A stretch of DNA of 64,000 nucleotides from Stomatobaculum sp. F0698 (GCF_030644385.1 NZ_CP130060.1:1922001-1986000); one strand, 5' to 3'. Positions 28,001-36,843 are shown, numbered from the stretch's first letter. Translations and numbers: made by a program. Notes: a model not told the origin generated them from the letters alone.

Positions 28001-31000
28001 TGTTGCCGTCGTACGGTGCGAAGGTAATGTCAATCCAGTATGCCGGATCCTCCTCAAAGCAAGCCGTGAGGGTGGTGTTTGCCGCAAACTGCTCGTTGTC
28101 GGTGACCAGATGCTCACCGCCGTCCAGAATGCCGTTGCCGTCATCGTTCACGATGAAGCCCTTGAAGCGGTAGTACGGCGCATCGTTCGCCGTGACCGTC
28201 GGCACCAGGCGCTTTGCCTTGACCGCCGCGAAGCTGTAGCCCTCGTCTGCGTTCGCGCCCTGCTTCGTGACATCCGCCTCAAAACTGCCTGCTGCAATGC
28301 CTGCGTGCACGTCCGGGGATACCTTAGCAGGATCGTTGCCGAGGGTTCCGTCGTTGCCCGGGAGATAGGTGAGCTTCACCCACTTACTCGGGTCTCTGTG
28401 GTACTCCAGCTTGAGATCCACCTCGCCGGTCGGCATGGTGAACGCATAGCTGTAAGGTACCGTCGTGTACTGGAAGCTGCCGCCGACACCTGCAGGCGTC
28501 ACAGTACCGAGCGGCTCATTGTTGCTGTAGAAATAGCCGTAGATATTCGGGAGCTCTTCATTCACAGGGCTTGCGATTGCATGCGTCGCAATCTTCTGCG
28601 GAAGGAGTACCTTGAGCGCCGGATCCAGACTGCCCGTATCCTCATAATCCACAACCAGCGGAACACCGGTGCCGTTCGGCGTGCAGTACACGCGAATCTT
28701 GACATCCTGGTTCGGCATGATAGCCGTAAACAAGGTTCCGGTCAAATCCTCGTCGCGAATTGCATTGACCAAGTTGTCGACCGTCGTCGCATCGCTCGCC
28801 ACATTGCCGTCAATGACCGCAAACTCCGTGGCATCATAGCCGAGCGGCGGGTTCACCGTATAGCTGATCTGTGCCTCCGGGAAGTAGCGCTGGGGCGTAT
28901 CTGTCTTTAAGAGCGTACCCGGTGCCGCAACGGAGCCGCTGTAATACTCGACCACAAAGTTGGACTTATCCGATTCCGCCGTGCCGAGTACGTAGTGGAG
29001 ATCCACCGCCGTATCCTGGCCGGGCATGTGGTGAATCTTATACTGCTTCGGCGTTGCCGAGAGTGCCCATTCTGCCTGCGGATCGGTTCCCGTGGTCGTG
29101 AGCGCCGGCGTAATCACACTCAGGGTCTGACTCGGATCCGGCTGATAACCGTGAATGTGCTTCACCGCAATTGCGGATGCACTGCCGATCGGGGTCGCGA
29201 CCGGGTTCAGGGTCTGGAAGTTAATGCTGCCGTCCGCATTCGAGTACATTGCGACCAAGTCAAAGCTGATGCTTGTATCGTAGACCCACTGCGCGTAATA
29301 GGTTCTCTCTTCACTGCCGTAGGTGAATACTGCCTGACCGGAGGTCGGATTTACCGTCAGCACATCGACCGGGTTGGTGCCCGCCTGATCAAGCGTCCAC
29401 TTGCTGACCTTATAGCCGTAGCGCGATACCACCGGCGTCATACCGGTTGCACTGCCGCTGCCGCTCATACTGAGATCCGCAGGCAAGCCGCCGTTTCCGA
29501 TAAAGCGGAGTGTGCCGATGTTCTTCTTAAAGCGGTAGTAGATCTTTAAGCCGTCCTCCGGCACCTTCGCCTTGGTAATCGCCGCCGTGGTCGCATTGAT
29601 CTTCGCAGCTTCGATTTTGTTCTCCGGATCCGTGATAATCGAGTCAAAAATCCACTCAACGCCGTTTGCCGTGAACTTCGGCTTCTGATAAGCACTGCCT
29701 ACACCGCCTACCTGGTTATTGCCCGGCACGGTGTCTTCCGCATAGCTGAACTCTGCGCCTATGGTAAGAAGCTGCGGATTCGTGCCGCCGAAGACCGGCG
29801 CTCCGGAAATCCGGTTTCCGTCTAAGTCAACCACGACGCGCTCCACATTCTGCGCCCTCGCCTCGAGACCCACGCCGGTCGCCGGACCGCCTCCTGCGGG
29901 TTTCTCAACCCATTTCAGAACACCCGGAGAAGGCTCATCCTTCGTAAAGCGCTCTGCGTTTCCGGGTTTTCCGGTCACGTTAATTGCCTTAATTGTGGAA
30001 TTGGGCGCCGGAAGCTTCTCGGTCGTGAAACCGATGGTAGAGCTCGCACGAAGGGACTCGGTCGCATCTACATAGAGCTGATCCTTCACATAAAGATTCT
30101 TTGGCTCCTGAATCGGGTTGCTCGGATCGTCGGGATTCGGTCTTTCGATGAAATTCCCGCTGATATTCACGGCACCCGCGAGCTTTAAGCTGCCGCCCTG
30201 GAACGCAACCGCGCCGCGCTCTTTCTGTACCGGCGCACCGCCCGAGGGTGTCACCGTTTCGATATAAGCCTTGTTTCCGGTAATCGTGACCGGCATGCTG
30301 CTCTCCGCTTCACTGACTGCCGTCGTAGAGACCGCGCCGCCCTTAATATCCAGCGCGCCGTTCCCGCCTCCGGTGACAGTGAGCTTTGCACCGAGATTCA
30401 GAACACCCGCATCCGCGGTGTTCTTAAGCAGGGGCTCCGTTTCGCTTCCGTTACCTTGGAAGCTCAGGTCGTCAATCGTGACCGGACGCGTGCTCTGGTC
30501 ATTCTTAAAGAGTGCTGCGGTACTGCCGGCCGGGGACTGAATGACCTGCGTATCCTGACCGAAGCCGATGGAGGTGCCGCCGCGGGTGATATCCGCACTC
30601 GTGATGGTAAGGGTACCGGTACCCGCGGAGCCGATTACCATGCGCCCGCTATCCGTGACATTATAGTCCTCGATAAAAATGGTCGCATTTTTATTCTGGG
30701 AAAGCTGCAGTGCCCGCGCAAAGGTCTTGACCGGCGCATCGAAGTTTCCGTTGTTTGTGTCTGCACCGTGTGCGGAGGAAATATAGATTGCCGCCTCGGT
30801 ATAGGTGTAGGCGACGCGCTTATGGATGGTCTCACCGGGATGTAGGCGGATTTTCCAAGAGTAGGAGATGGAATAATCCTTGTTATCTAATATTTTCCCG
30901 GTGATTTGTGCCAATGTCATAATTGTATGCGTTACAGTATAACCGCTAATCGGAGACAATCCTGTGATAAGAGATCTTTGGATTCGCTGATTAAAATATC

Positions 31001-31826
31001 CTATCCACTTGGAATCTGCTGCTGTCACACCGAGATTATCATCCTTCAGAATGACATTTACCGTAGAATTCTCTCCATGCTTTCTCGCATAGAATCCCCG
31101 GTCTGTCACAACCATATCCTTATTCAGAGAATCATTTACCTGAAAATCATAGGCCATTGAGACATAGAAGTCCTGACCGGATGCCGGAATATCTTCGCGG
31201 CCGTAGAAGTAGTAGTCCGCAATCATGTACTTGCCGTTCGCGGAAGTCTTGACCATGGACTCCACGGTGCGATGATTGGAAGCACCTCCGAAGCGCGTGG
31301 TTTCCACCGCGCCGTTTTTCGGAATCAGCGGGTTCATCGCCTGGTTTTGTCCCGCCGGCAAAGCGTTCCCGGCACTGAGTTCTGCCTTTCTCTGCCCAAG
31401 CTTTGCCATGTAAAACTGATTTCCGGCATTCGACACCAAGACAGTCGGATCATATCCTCCCGTCATCTGTACCAACAGGAAAGGATTGTTCACATTTGAT
31501 ACCGGCATCACCAAGTAAAGCGGTACCCCGTAGTTTCCGTATGTAATGGATTTTCTGGTATTGTCGCTGTTAATTCCCGACATATTATAGCGATTTGATT
31601 CTACAGTTTCTTCCGCAAAGTCTCCGCTCACCTGCCAGGTGGCTTCCATATTGTCCGTCGACTCAGTCGCCGGAAGTGTCTCGGGCTGCAACTCCGTCGC
31701 CGCGCGCGCGGTCAGCAGTCCCCCGCCGCCCGGGGCGAGCAGGGTAAACGCCGTTGTGAGCGAGAGCAGCTGCGCCAGGACACGCCGTCCAAGCCCCGCA
31801 CGCCTCACTTTGTTCTCATGTCTCAT
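25068..31826 (-). CDS. Giant secreted cell-wall-binding surface protein (2252 aa)
   Basis: The signal peptide ends near residue 42 (GLLTARA before ATELQ). Residues 45-650 parallel the 2143-aa protein: TDRGFYARKHGENSTVNV, SKWIGYFNQRIQ, HPGETIHKRVAYTYTEAAIY, then a beta-helix-like stretch. Beta repeats with MPNQDVKIRVY, MPGQDTAVDLHY and MPTGEVDLKLEY follow, then a helical FIVAR-like segment (ARNGLDDAIRRAQRLADDFF). A Gly/Arg-rich linker (about 2012-2062) and wall-binding repeats (about 2125-2252) end in GSMYEGETTPDGYHVD. The N-terminal part between about 30860 and 31170 is clearly A+T-richer than the rest, pointing to recombination. It is second gene of the operon. Role: surface adhesion, ligand unknown. 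Confidence 0.9.
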   Translation of the reverse strand: MRHENKVRRAGLGRRVLAQLLSLTTAFTLLAPGGGGLLTARAATELQPETLPATESTDNMEATWQVSGDFAEETVESNRYNMSGINSDNTRKSITYGNYGVPLYLVMPVSNVNNPFLLVQMTGGYDPTVLVSNAGNQFYMAKLGQRKAELSAGNALPAGQNQAMNPLIPKNGAVETTRFGGASNHRTVESMVKTSANGKYMIADYYFYGREDIPASGQDFYVSMAYDFQVNDSLNKDMVVTDRGFYARKHGENSTVNVILKDDNLGVTAADSKWIGYFNQRIQRSLITGLSPISGYTVTHTIMTLAQITGKILDNKDYSISYSWKIRLHPGETIHKRVAYTYTEAAIYISSAHGADTNNGNFDAPVKTFARALQLSQNKNATIFIEDYNVTDSGRMVIGSAGTGTLTITSADITRGGTSIGFGQDTQVIQSPAGSTAALFKNDQSTRPVTIDDLSFQGNGSETEPLLKNTADAGVLNLGAKLTVTGGGNGALDIKGGAVSTTAVSEAESSMPVTITGNKAYIETVTPSGGAPVQKERGAVAFQGGSLKLAGAVNISGNFIERPNPDDPSNPIQEPKNLYVKDQLYVDATESLRASSTIGFTTEKLPAPNSTIKAINVTGKPGNAERFTKDEPSPGVLKWVEKPAGGGPATGVGLEARAQNVERVVVDLDGNRISGAPVFGGTNPQLLTIGAEFSYAEDTVPGNNQVGGVGSAYQKPKFTANGVEWIFDSIITDPENKIEAAKINATTAAITKAKVPEDGLKIYYRFKKNIGTLRFIGNGGLPADLSMSGSGSATGMTPVVSRYGYKVSKWTLDQAGTNPVDVLTVNPTSGQAVFTYGSEERTYYAQWVYDTSISFDLVAMYSNADGSINFQTLNPVATPIGSASAIAVKHIHGYQPDPSQTLSVITPALTTTGTDPQAEWALSATPKQYKIHHMPGQDTAVDLHYVLGTAESDKSNFVVEYYSGSVAAPGTLLKTDTPQRYFPEAQISYTVNPPLGYDATEFAVIDGNVASDATTVDNLVNAIRDEDLTGTLFTAIMPNQDVKIRVYCTPNGTGVPLVVDYEDTGSLDPALKVLLPQKIATHAIASPVNEELPNIYGYFYSNNEPLGTVTPAGVGGSFQYTTVPYSYAFTMPTGEVDLKLEYHRDPSKWVKLTYLPGNDGTLGNDPAKVSPDVHAGIAAGSFEADVTKQGANADEGYSFAAVKAKRLVPTVTANDAPYYRFKGFIVNDDGNGILDGGEHLVTDNEQFAANTTLTACFEEDPAYWIDITFAPYDGNTLINPGAALTMHLKKDKLWSDALPTANLAFHGIANYVFDAWYDLAGNKMELGTVLENGGVYRAKYVKDPLVFGLPAHGIDAAGSIDNRGKGKVTAYDTKPGYKYILTDMDGNVVDVQDGSTTGRTYFDDKTPGTRYKVYEATGDVAVNAGDDIANVIAANPAAPNPRISNPTEVLVPVVETNYQVTYDPDDEGSVVLTIDPADRDADYALIDAAGNVVTTPETAADGWQAGTPGAIHFSGLRAHETYTVVARPHGRNDITVLSKLPDGTPLFMAPAGEIEIPKFSIETTDGESLIDSVNGVTVGAASFATAHAGEAVVLSAPAVNGAGEAFKTWRVTAGQIPGINSQLGNATLNFTMPDTNLVLTAYYDRDLNGNAPVEDEVRGGNPGEMALDPNELPGLENDLTTPADRVLMQVNHADVRYKVVYTKKSVPASTSNALKNDTANIDAANHPSAFTAAWEVQTNVERYVNGRLVPRATPSSARYDTYVQLSREDVNNLDYQLVHYDASTNSFVPEALTPVDVYESGGLFKFQATEGVKYYLVYSKAYKLTFVNERESASPWPHYSFPVRRGEAVSDSDYTTLYGTVLNDTPSGSATHVTDPATGIEYDWLGWSKRENKYVAYDDTAPVKKRTIVYGYWKNNKEVLDNARNGLDDAIRRAQRLADDFFLKRRETANLLNGVPGQYIGLNEVIALFERTNPRPTAAELEAAIAELENTISVFEAKLDPRYHHYGNISNNSLSGGGSGGGGRGNGGSGGGRSSGGSGGGGGRGRGGSGTKTVSAGVGSTFGKPNLIGSEAFIADYEPSYTVGTNGNWQLINPENSEWIFTLNGGIRLVSRWAKLDYANSDVNKNGWYHFNSHGIMDFGWFKDEQGNWYYCNTAHDGWLGKMQTGWHFDEVDRHWYYLDPATGMMLTGWQEIGGKWYYFTPTTTAYTYEYDAVNEKWFYKTNNTVRPHGSMYEGETTPDGYHVDRSGAWQR

Positions 31827-31842
31827 TCCTTATGCCCCTTTC

Positions 31843-33495
31843 TCAATCCGCCTCAAAGACAGAAAGCTCATCCGGCACATCGCTCTGCGTGACCGTGGTC
31901 GATGCGCCCGCAATCAGGCCGCGCGCAAAGTGATTCCGCTCTTTTCTGTCGTAGTGATAGAAGCCCGGTCCCGCACTGCCGCTGTTTCTCCAGCGCGGCG
32001 CGTCCTCGTCTCCGGTGAAACCGAGGAACTGACCGTTGTAAACGAGGATATAGCCCTCACCCGTGTTCAGCACGCGTCTTCCGTTCACAATTCTGCCGTT
32101 CCGATCGACCACATAGAAACGGTACTGCGGGGAAGCCAAGGTGCCCACGTTCTGCGAGACAATGCCGTAGCCGTACTCTTCCGGCGCATCCAGGCGGAGG
32201 CCGTTGATATAGAACTTGTTGTCTCTCTTCTGAAGGATGTTGCGGTTGCCGTACGCCTTGCCGCTCGGCGCGAAGGCGAAGGTTCTCGGACCGTCGGCCA
32301 GCTCAACCGTGATTTCCTTGCCGCTCTGCATGGAACCGTCGTTGATCTCATCCGGAGAGAAGAGATAGAGATCCGCCTTCTCAATGCCGTAGAGGTCGCC
32401 GTTGATGAAGTCCGCAGCGGTCCAAGCATCCACATCGTACTGTGCGACAAACTCGCTCTTGCCCTTGAAGAGGACAAAGCCGGTCTTCATTCTGCCGATG
32501 CCGTCGAAGGCGTATTCCTTCTCGCCGACCCGGTGAATCTTGTTGCGAATCGCTCTACCCTTCGAATCGCTTCTCCACCAGGAGCACTCGAGATCTCGGT
32601 TCTGATCCTCGTCGAGGTTTGCGGACGGGTACATCCAGAACCACTTGCTCTTCATGAGGGCGCCGCCGTCGTAGCCGCTGTAGTAGCGGACACGCTCGTC
32701 ACTGGTCGGATTCGAGCGAACCGCGTCCGAGATGGTCGCGACCTTGTCCCACCACTCGATCATGACGCCCTTCTCGTCGAAGCCGTAGGTTGCGCCGTCA
32801 ATGTCGCGCTGGAAGGGCTGCTCGCCCGCGCGGCTTCTGTACTTCTTAGAGTCGCCGCCGAAGTAGAACCACATCTTCTCGTAGTCCTCATAACTTCTGC
32901 CGGTCACTTCACTTGTCAAATGAGAGCCCCAGTCGTAATAGAGCCAGCGGTTCGTGTAGAGCGCGCCGTCCGCATCCGCATAGTAGCGCGCCGTTGCGAA
33001 GGGGTCCTCATCCTCAATGACATTGCCCTCTTCGTCAATCCAGCCGCTCAGCATGCCGCCGTTCTCGTTGAAGGCGTAGGTTCTGCCGTCAATTTCCTTG
33101 CGGAAGCCCTTGCCCTTCGCGCGGAGGCCCTTGCCGTCCTCGCCGAAGTAATGCCAAGCGCTGTCGCCGTAGGCACCGTCCGGATCCTTCTCGCTGTCAA
33201 TGAAGACCCAGGCGTTTCTCACCATGCGACCGTCCGGGTCCACATAGTAATCATCGCCGCCGAAGGAAAAAATGCGGTCCTTTAACAGCGTGCCGCTATC
33301 ATCCAGATAGAACCAATCCTCCTTCGACTTCTTGAAGGCGTTGGTCACCGGCTGATCTTCCCGGTTCAAATACTGCCACTCGTCTCCCACTTTGTTCCAG
33401 CCCTCAATCGCGTACGCTGTCACATTCGGGACAAGACAAGCGACAGCCGCCGCGAGCAGTGCCGCCCGCAACCCCTGTCCTGCTTTTCCACTCAT
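31843..33495 (-). CDS. Secreted cell-wall-binding repeat protein (550 aa)
   Basis: A signal peptide (about 1-28, VPNVTAYA) is followed almost entirely by Trp/Tyr-Gly repeats: WNKVGDEWQYLNREDQP, KSKEDWFYLDDSGTLL, GGDDYYVDPDGRMV and FNENGGMLSGWIDEEG. These resemble choline-binding or glucan-binding wall repeats (PF01473-like). There is no obvious catalytic domain. The ATG at 33495 is taken because AAGGAG lies upstream; a TTG seven codons earlier overlaps that site. It is first gene of the surface operon, 16 bp before the 2252-aa gene, with its own promoter. It may be a wall-bound scaffold or lectin-like protein. Confidence 0.87.
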   Translation of the reverse strand: MSGKAGQGLRAALLAAAVACLVPNVTAYAIEGWNKVGDEWQYLNREDQPVTNAFKKSKEDWFYLDDSGTLLKDRIFSFGGDDYYVDPDGRMVRNAWVFIDSEKDPDGAYGDSAWHYFGEDGKGLRAKGKGFRKEIDGRTYAFNENGGMLSGWIDEEGNVIEDEDPFATARYYADADGALYTNRWLYYDWGSHLTSEVTGRSYEDYEKMWFYFGGDSKKYRSRAGEQPFQRDIDGATYGFDEKGVMIEWWDKVATISDAVRSNPTSDERVRYYSGYDGGALMKSKWFWMYPSANLDEDQNRDLECSWWRSDSKGRAIRNKIHRVGEKEYAFDGIGRMKTGFVLFKGKSEFVAQYDVDAWTAADFINGDLYGIEKADLYLFSPDEINDGSMQSGKEITVELADGPRTFAFAPSGKAYGNRNILQKRDNKFYINGLRLDAPEEYGYGIVSQNVGTLASPQYRFYVVDRNGRIVNGRRVLNTGEGYILVYNGQFLGFTGDEDAPRWRNSGSAGPGFYHYDRKERNHFARGLIAGASTTVTQSDVPDELSVFEAD

Positions 33496-33619
33496 TCGCT
33501 TTTGTTCTCCTTCCAAAAGTAAACACGAACTGCCACCCTTGAATACGCTACCCGTTACTCCGTACCTTTACCTCCTTTTCCGCTAGGTAACTGCAAATTA
33601 TTAAAGAAAGCTTAATGTA

Positions 33620-33648
33620 ATTATAAGAATAACCCCCCAACTTTTCAA
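33620..33648 (-). promoter_or_regulatory. Promoter of the three-gene surface operon
   Basis: On the minus strand: TTGAAA (33648-33643), 17-bp spacer, perfect TATAAT (33625-33620). A second possible start is the extended -10 TGCTATAAT at 33679-33671. The leader is about 118 nt. The surrounding 33530-33800 is A/T-rich and gene-free. Confidence 0.7.
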
Positions 33649-33799
33649 TATCCACCTTCACTTTGCTGCAATTATAGCAAGGTTACACAAAAAACCATTC
33701 TTTTCGCTTTAATTATCGTCCTTTCTTTGTCGTTTTTGTTAAAGCGCACTTCACTGCCTCGCCTTGTTCTAGACACTTGTTTTGTATCCGTCTATTGTG

Positions 33800-33835
33800 A
33801 GAAAAAGAAACAGCGGTGAAGACTTTCTTCACCGC
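33800..33835 (-). terminator. Terminator after Ere-family gene
   Basis: A 10-bp stem (gcggtgaaga and tcttcaccgc, 33813-33835) followed on the minus strand by a T-rich tract. The T-rich plus side may give bidirectional use. The stem resembles the terminator at 13580-13607. Confidence 0.8.
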
Positions 33836-33895
33836 CGTTTCGGCTTTTTGAATACGCTGATTACTTTCTTGTATATTCATTGTTGTTTCGCAAAT

Positions 33896-35197
33896 TTATG
33901 CACCTGTGGCCTCCAAAATCTCAATGGGATTTGCCTCATAGAGAAACAGCATCGCGTCATAGTGTTCGCTCGGTATGCCCTTTAAGCGATAGGTTTGATC
34001 CGGCAAAAGCCGCATCAAAAAGCTGTAGCCTTCGCCGAGCTGCATCATCCGCATGGGGCTATGCACCAAGGTGTAAACCCGGCTCTCCTCATTCGTAATC
34101 TGCGAAAAATAGAGGACATATTGCTGACCCTCTGCAAAGCGCGCCTGCGCCGCCAGCGGATCGCCGGAAACAAAGCGCTGTATGCTCCGCTTTGTTTCGC
34201 CCATCATCTTGATATTATCCTTAAGCTTCCAGACATCGGTGCCGATTGCGTAGTAGTCGTTTCCGAGGTCCTGCGAAAGGAGAACGCCCATGCTTGTGTA
34301 AATCGGATTCACCCGCTCAATGTGCCCGTCGTGCGCGGAAATCACAATCTTCCCGGAGCCGATCTCCGCTTCGATTTTCCGAATGGCCTCAACATTTTCC
34401 GCCATATTCCGGTCTCTCAGCGTGTTAAAATTCTCGGTCGAAGTCCAGGATTCCATTGCCTGGCGGACGGTCGTGAGTTCCATTTGAAAGTCCCGCGCAT
34501 CCGCATCCCGCATATCCGCATCACCGGCTTTCGCGCGCAGCCCGTCCAGAAACGCAACGGCCTGCCCCGCAGTTTCCGCATTCAGCGAATAGGGGGGCGT
34601 CAGAACATTTTGAAACACCGCATCAAATTCCGCTTCGGTCGTTAACCCGTGTGCGAGACTGTACTGCTTTAAAAAGGCGTAGCCGGTCTCCGGATTCTGC
34701 ATATCGAAGCCGTAAAAGCGGACCTTTTTCTCTTCCGGCGCTGTCCGGTTCCAGTCCTGTATCCAGCCGAGCAGTGCCGCCATCTCTTTGGTGTGATAAA
34801 TCGGGAACGAGAACTTCTGTACCAGCTCTTCCGGCTTTCCCTCGCCGCTCTGCAAATAGCGGTTGATGTCGGCACACTCGCTGTAGTCCGCTTCGAGCGC
34901 AAAGGCCGTATAGCCCTGTTTCTCGACCATCTCTCGCAAGACAGAGAGTTTCAGCTCCTGAAATTCACGGCTGCCGTGCACCCCTTCCCCGATGGCCAGG
35001 ACGGACACTTTGTCCGGGATATGATCCGCGGATAGGGACTGCATCTCTGCCCTGAGTTCCGGAATTTCCCGGTGCGCCTGTACCTCCTCTATTTTCTGTT
35101 TTCCGAAGCGGAACAGCACAATTCCGAGCACGAGCAGAATGAGCCCTAAGAGCAGTCGAACGCAGAACTTCAGCATTTTTTTCAGTAGATTCAGCAT
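33896..35197 (-). CDS. Erythromycin-esterase-family protein, membrane-anchored
   Basis: The 433-aa protein has an N-terminal hydrophobic anchor (residues 12-30) and an erythromycin esterase (PF05139) domain. Visible motifs are LAIGEGVHGSREFQELK (Glu71, His74), ALEADYSECADINRYL (Glu102) and ISAHDGHIERVN with the second catalytic-type His pair. Ere enzymes hydrolyse the macrolide lactone, but many family members are not resistance enzymes, and an outward-facing anchored form would be unusual for resistance. It is third gene after an ABC-2 permease and ATPase, 14 bp behind the permease, suggesting one cassette for export or detoxification of a lactone-like compound (inference). Confidence 0.85.
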   Translation of the reverse strand: MLNLLKKMLKFCVRLLLGLILLVLGIVLFRFGKQKIEEVQAHREIPELRAEMQSLSADHIPDKVSVLAIGEGVHGSREFQELKLSVLREMVEKQGYTAFALEADYSECADINRYLQSGEGKPEELVQKFSFPIYHTKEMAALLGWIQDWNRTAPEEKKVRFYGFDMQNPETGYAFLKQYSLAHGLTTEAEFDAVFQNVLTPPYSLNAETAGQAVAFLDGLRAKAGDADMRDADARDFQMELTTVRQAMESWTSTENFNTLRDRNMAENVEAIRKIEAEIGSGKIVISAHDGHIERVNPIYTSMGVLLSQDLGNDYYAIGTDVWKLKDNIKMMGETKRSIQRFVSGDPLAAQARFAEGQQYVLYFSQITNEESRVYTLVHSPMRMMQLGEGYSFLMRLLPDQTYRLKGIPSEHYDAMLFLYEANPIEILEATGA

Positions 35198-35211
35198 GAT
35201 ACCATTCCTCC

Positions 35212-35961
35212 TTAGAACGACAATTCCTTCTTCCGAAAGCCCGGCAGGGCAAGGATCAGCGGAAGCAGCATATACACACCGATTGCGAGCACAAGAATTC
35301 CGACAAACGGCTTTCCGGTCAGTATATCAGCCTGCACGCTGCGAAGCATCGAAGTGTAAAGAAAGGGTTGAAGACGTCCCACATTATTTTTAAGCGGTCC
35401 CGTCAAGAAAATCATTGTAATCAGAATATACAATGCGTTCGATGAGAGCAGCGCAAAGGCAATCACGCCCTGCAAACTGTTCTGCGTGAGGAAGCAAAGC
35501 GTCGCCGCAAGCTGCATAAAGCCGAGCGTCCGAAGAAATACCTGTGCGATGGTGAGGGCGACCGCCTGCGCCTCCGCGCCTGTGTAGAACAGATTTCGTA
35601 TGCCCGGCAGCAGAAAGCAGAGCGCCGCGGTCGGCAAGAGCGTGAAGAGCAGAAGCAGCGCGCATTCTCCGAATTTTGCGAGGACGATACCTTCTCGCGA
35701 GACGCCCGCGCCGATTGCTACCTGCATTGCCCGGCACTTAAAATCGTCCGCATAAACAGAGACAAAGAGCAGCGTCCCGATGACCAGCGGGAAAAAGTCG
35801 AGCGCGAACTCGGCCGCCCGTCGCATATCGTCCGAAACCGTACCCTTGCCGCCGTAAAACAGAAGCAGCAGCGCAAGACAAAGTTCAAAACCCGGAAATC
35901 CGAAGAGGACGCTTCGCTTTTTCAAAACACGCGAGATATCCGCAAACATATAGTTATGCAT
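35212..35961 (-). CDS. ABC-2-type transporter permease
   Basis: The 249-aa protein has six hydrophobic spans (about residues 20-36, 55-70, 100-125, 140-160, 165-190, 220-240) and the N-terminal cytoplasmic start MHNYMFADISRVLKKRSVLF typical of ABC-2 subunits paired with a separate ATPase. Its start overlaps the ATPase gene end by 8 bp, so translation is coupled. The substrate is unknown. The downstream gene is the Ere-family protein. Confidence 0.82.
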   Translation of the reverse strand: MHNYMFADISRVLKKRSVLFGFPGFELCLALLLLFYGGKGTVSDDMRRAAEFALDFFPLVIGTLLFVSVYADDFKCRAMQVAIGAGVSREGIVLAKFGECALLLLFTLLPTAALCFLLPGIRNLFYTGAEAQAVALTIAQVFLRTLGFMQLAATLCFLTQNSLQGVIAFALLSSNALYILITMIFLTGPLKNNVGRLQPFLYTSMLRSVQADILTGKPFVGILVLAIGVYMLLPLILALPGFRKKELSF

Positions 35962-36765
35962 CTTTTCTGCCTCCCGTCAGCGAAAAATAATAGTCCTCAA
36001 GGCTCTGCCCTTTTTCTTCCCGCCCACAGATTCGAATGCCCGCTGCCTGTAACACCCGCTTGGCCCGCTCGCAATCCGAAACCCGCAAGGTCACGCAATC
36101 GGCTACCTTAGACTGTAGCTCTGTCCTCGCTATCTCGCGCACCAGGGTGCCGTTCTCCAGAATGCCGAAGCGGTCCGCCGTGTGCTCGAGCTCCCCCAAA
36201 ATATGGGAAGAAAGCAAAATGGTGCTTCCCTCTTCCGCAGCCAGCTTTCGGAACAGCGCGCGCATCTCGGCAATGCCCTCCGGATCGAGACCGTTTACCG
36301 GCTCGTCAAGCAGAAGAATCTCCGGTTTTCCGAGCATCGCATTCGCAATTCCGAGGCGCTGTCGCATGCCGAGTGAAAAGGCGCCGAACTTGGACTTGAC
36401 GCCCGAAAGTCCTACAAGCTCTAACACCCGCCCGATTTCCGCCCTGTCCCGTATCCCCTTGACGCCGCAGTAAAAGCGAAGATTCTCCTCCGCACTCAGA
36501 TAGTCAAAAAAATTGCCGCCGATAAAGAAGCCTATCTTTCTCCTTGCCTTACGAAGCCCTGCCTGCGTCGCTTCACCGTCAATCGAGACACGCCCGCTCT
36601 GTATCTCCGTGAGCCCCAGAACTGTCTTAAACAGGGTTGTTTTTCCGGCTCCGTTTTTGCCGATCAGACCGTAAATTTCTCCCTGTCTTACCGTTAGATT
36701 CAAACCGTTCAGCACAAGCTTTTGCCGTAGCGCTTGCTGAGCTCCTTCAGTTCAATCCGATTCAT
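35954..36765 (-). CDS. ABC transporter ATP-binding protein, apparent frameshift near the 5' end
   Basis: Walker A is GKNGAGKTT, signature FSLGMRQRLGIA, Walker B ILLLDEPVNGLD and H-loop LLSSHIL. The ATG at 36765 with AGAGG starts MNRIELKELSKRYGK, the usual N-terminus, but this frame meets a TGA after 18 codons. The rest continues in another frame (LNGLNLTVRQGEIYGL). One extra A in the A4 run (complement of 36720-36723) would restore ..YGKKLVLNGLNL. So this is a 1-base deletion, a sequencing error, or less likely a slippage site. Internal start at GTG 36715 would give a 253-aa protein lacking the first strand. It is first gene of the ABC/permease/Ere operon. Confidence 0.8.
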
Positions 36766-36819
36766 GCTTTGCCTCTCTTCTGTCATCTCTTAGTTGTTCG
36801 CGCGGTGGGCTAGCCAAAA

Positions 36820-36843
36820 GTCCGCTGCGGACGCCGAGCGTCC
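36820..36843 (-). promoter_or_regulatory. Overlapping hairpins in ABC/Ere operon leader (possible attenuator)
   Basis: In the minus-strand leader, GGACGC-tcg-GCGTCC (36843-36829) overlaps a second hairpin GTCCG-cag-CGGAC (36832-36820) that is followed by TTTT. The shared bases make the two folds exclusive, the second looking like a short terminator. This resembles transcription attenuation, but the stem is only 5 bp and the T-run 4. Confidence 0.3.

Noticed and set aside
31639..33285. 548-codon open frame antisense to the 550-aa wall-binding gene and the start of the giant
   Set aside because: Same cause: codon bias of the true genes; it crosses two sense genes and has no family character.
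13580..33835. Similar terminator stems at 13580 and 33813 as the ends of a mobile island
   Set aside because: Both are ordinary terminators of their own genes; flanks show no repeats, integrase or attachment sites.
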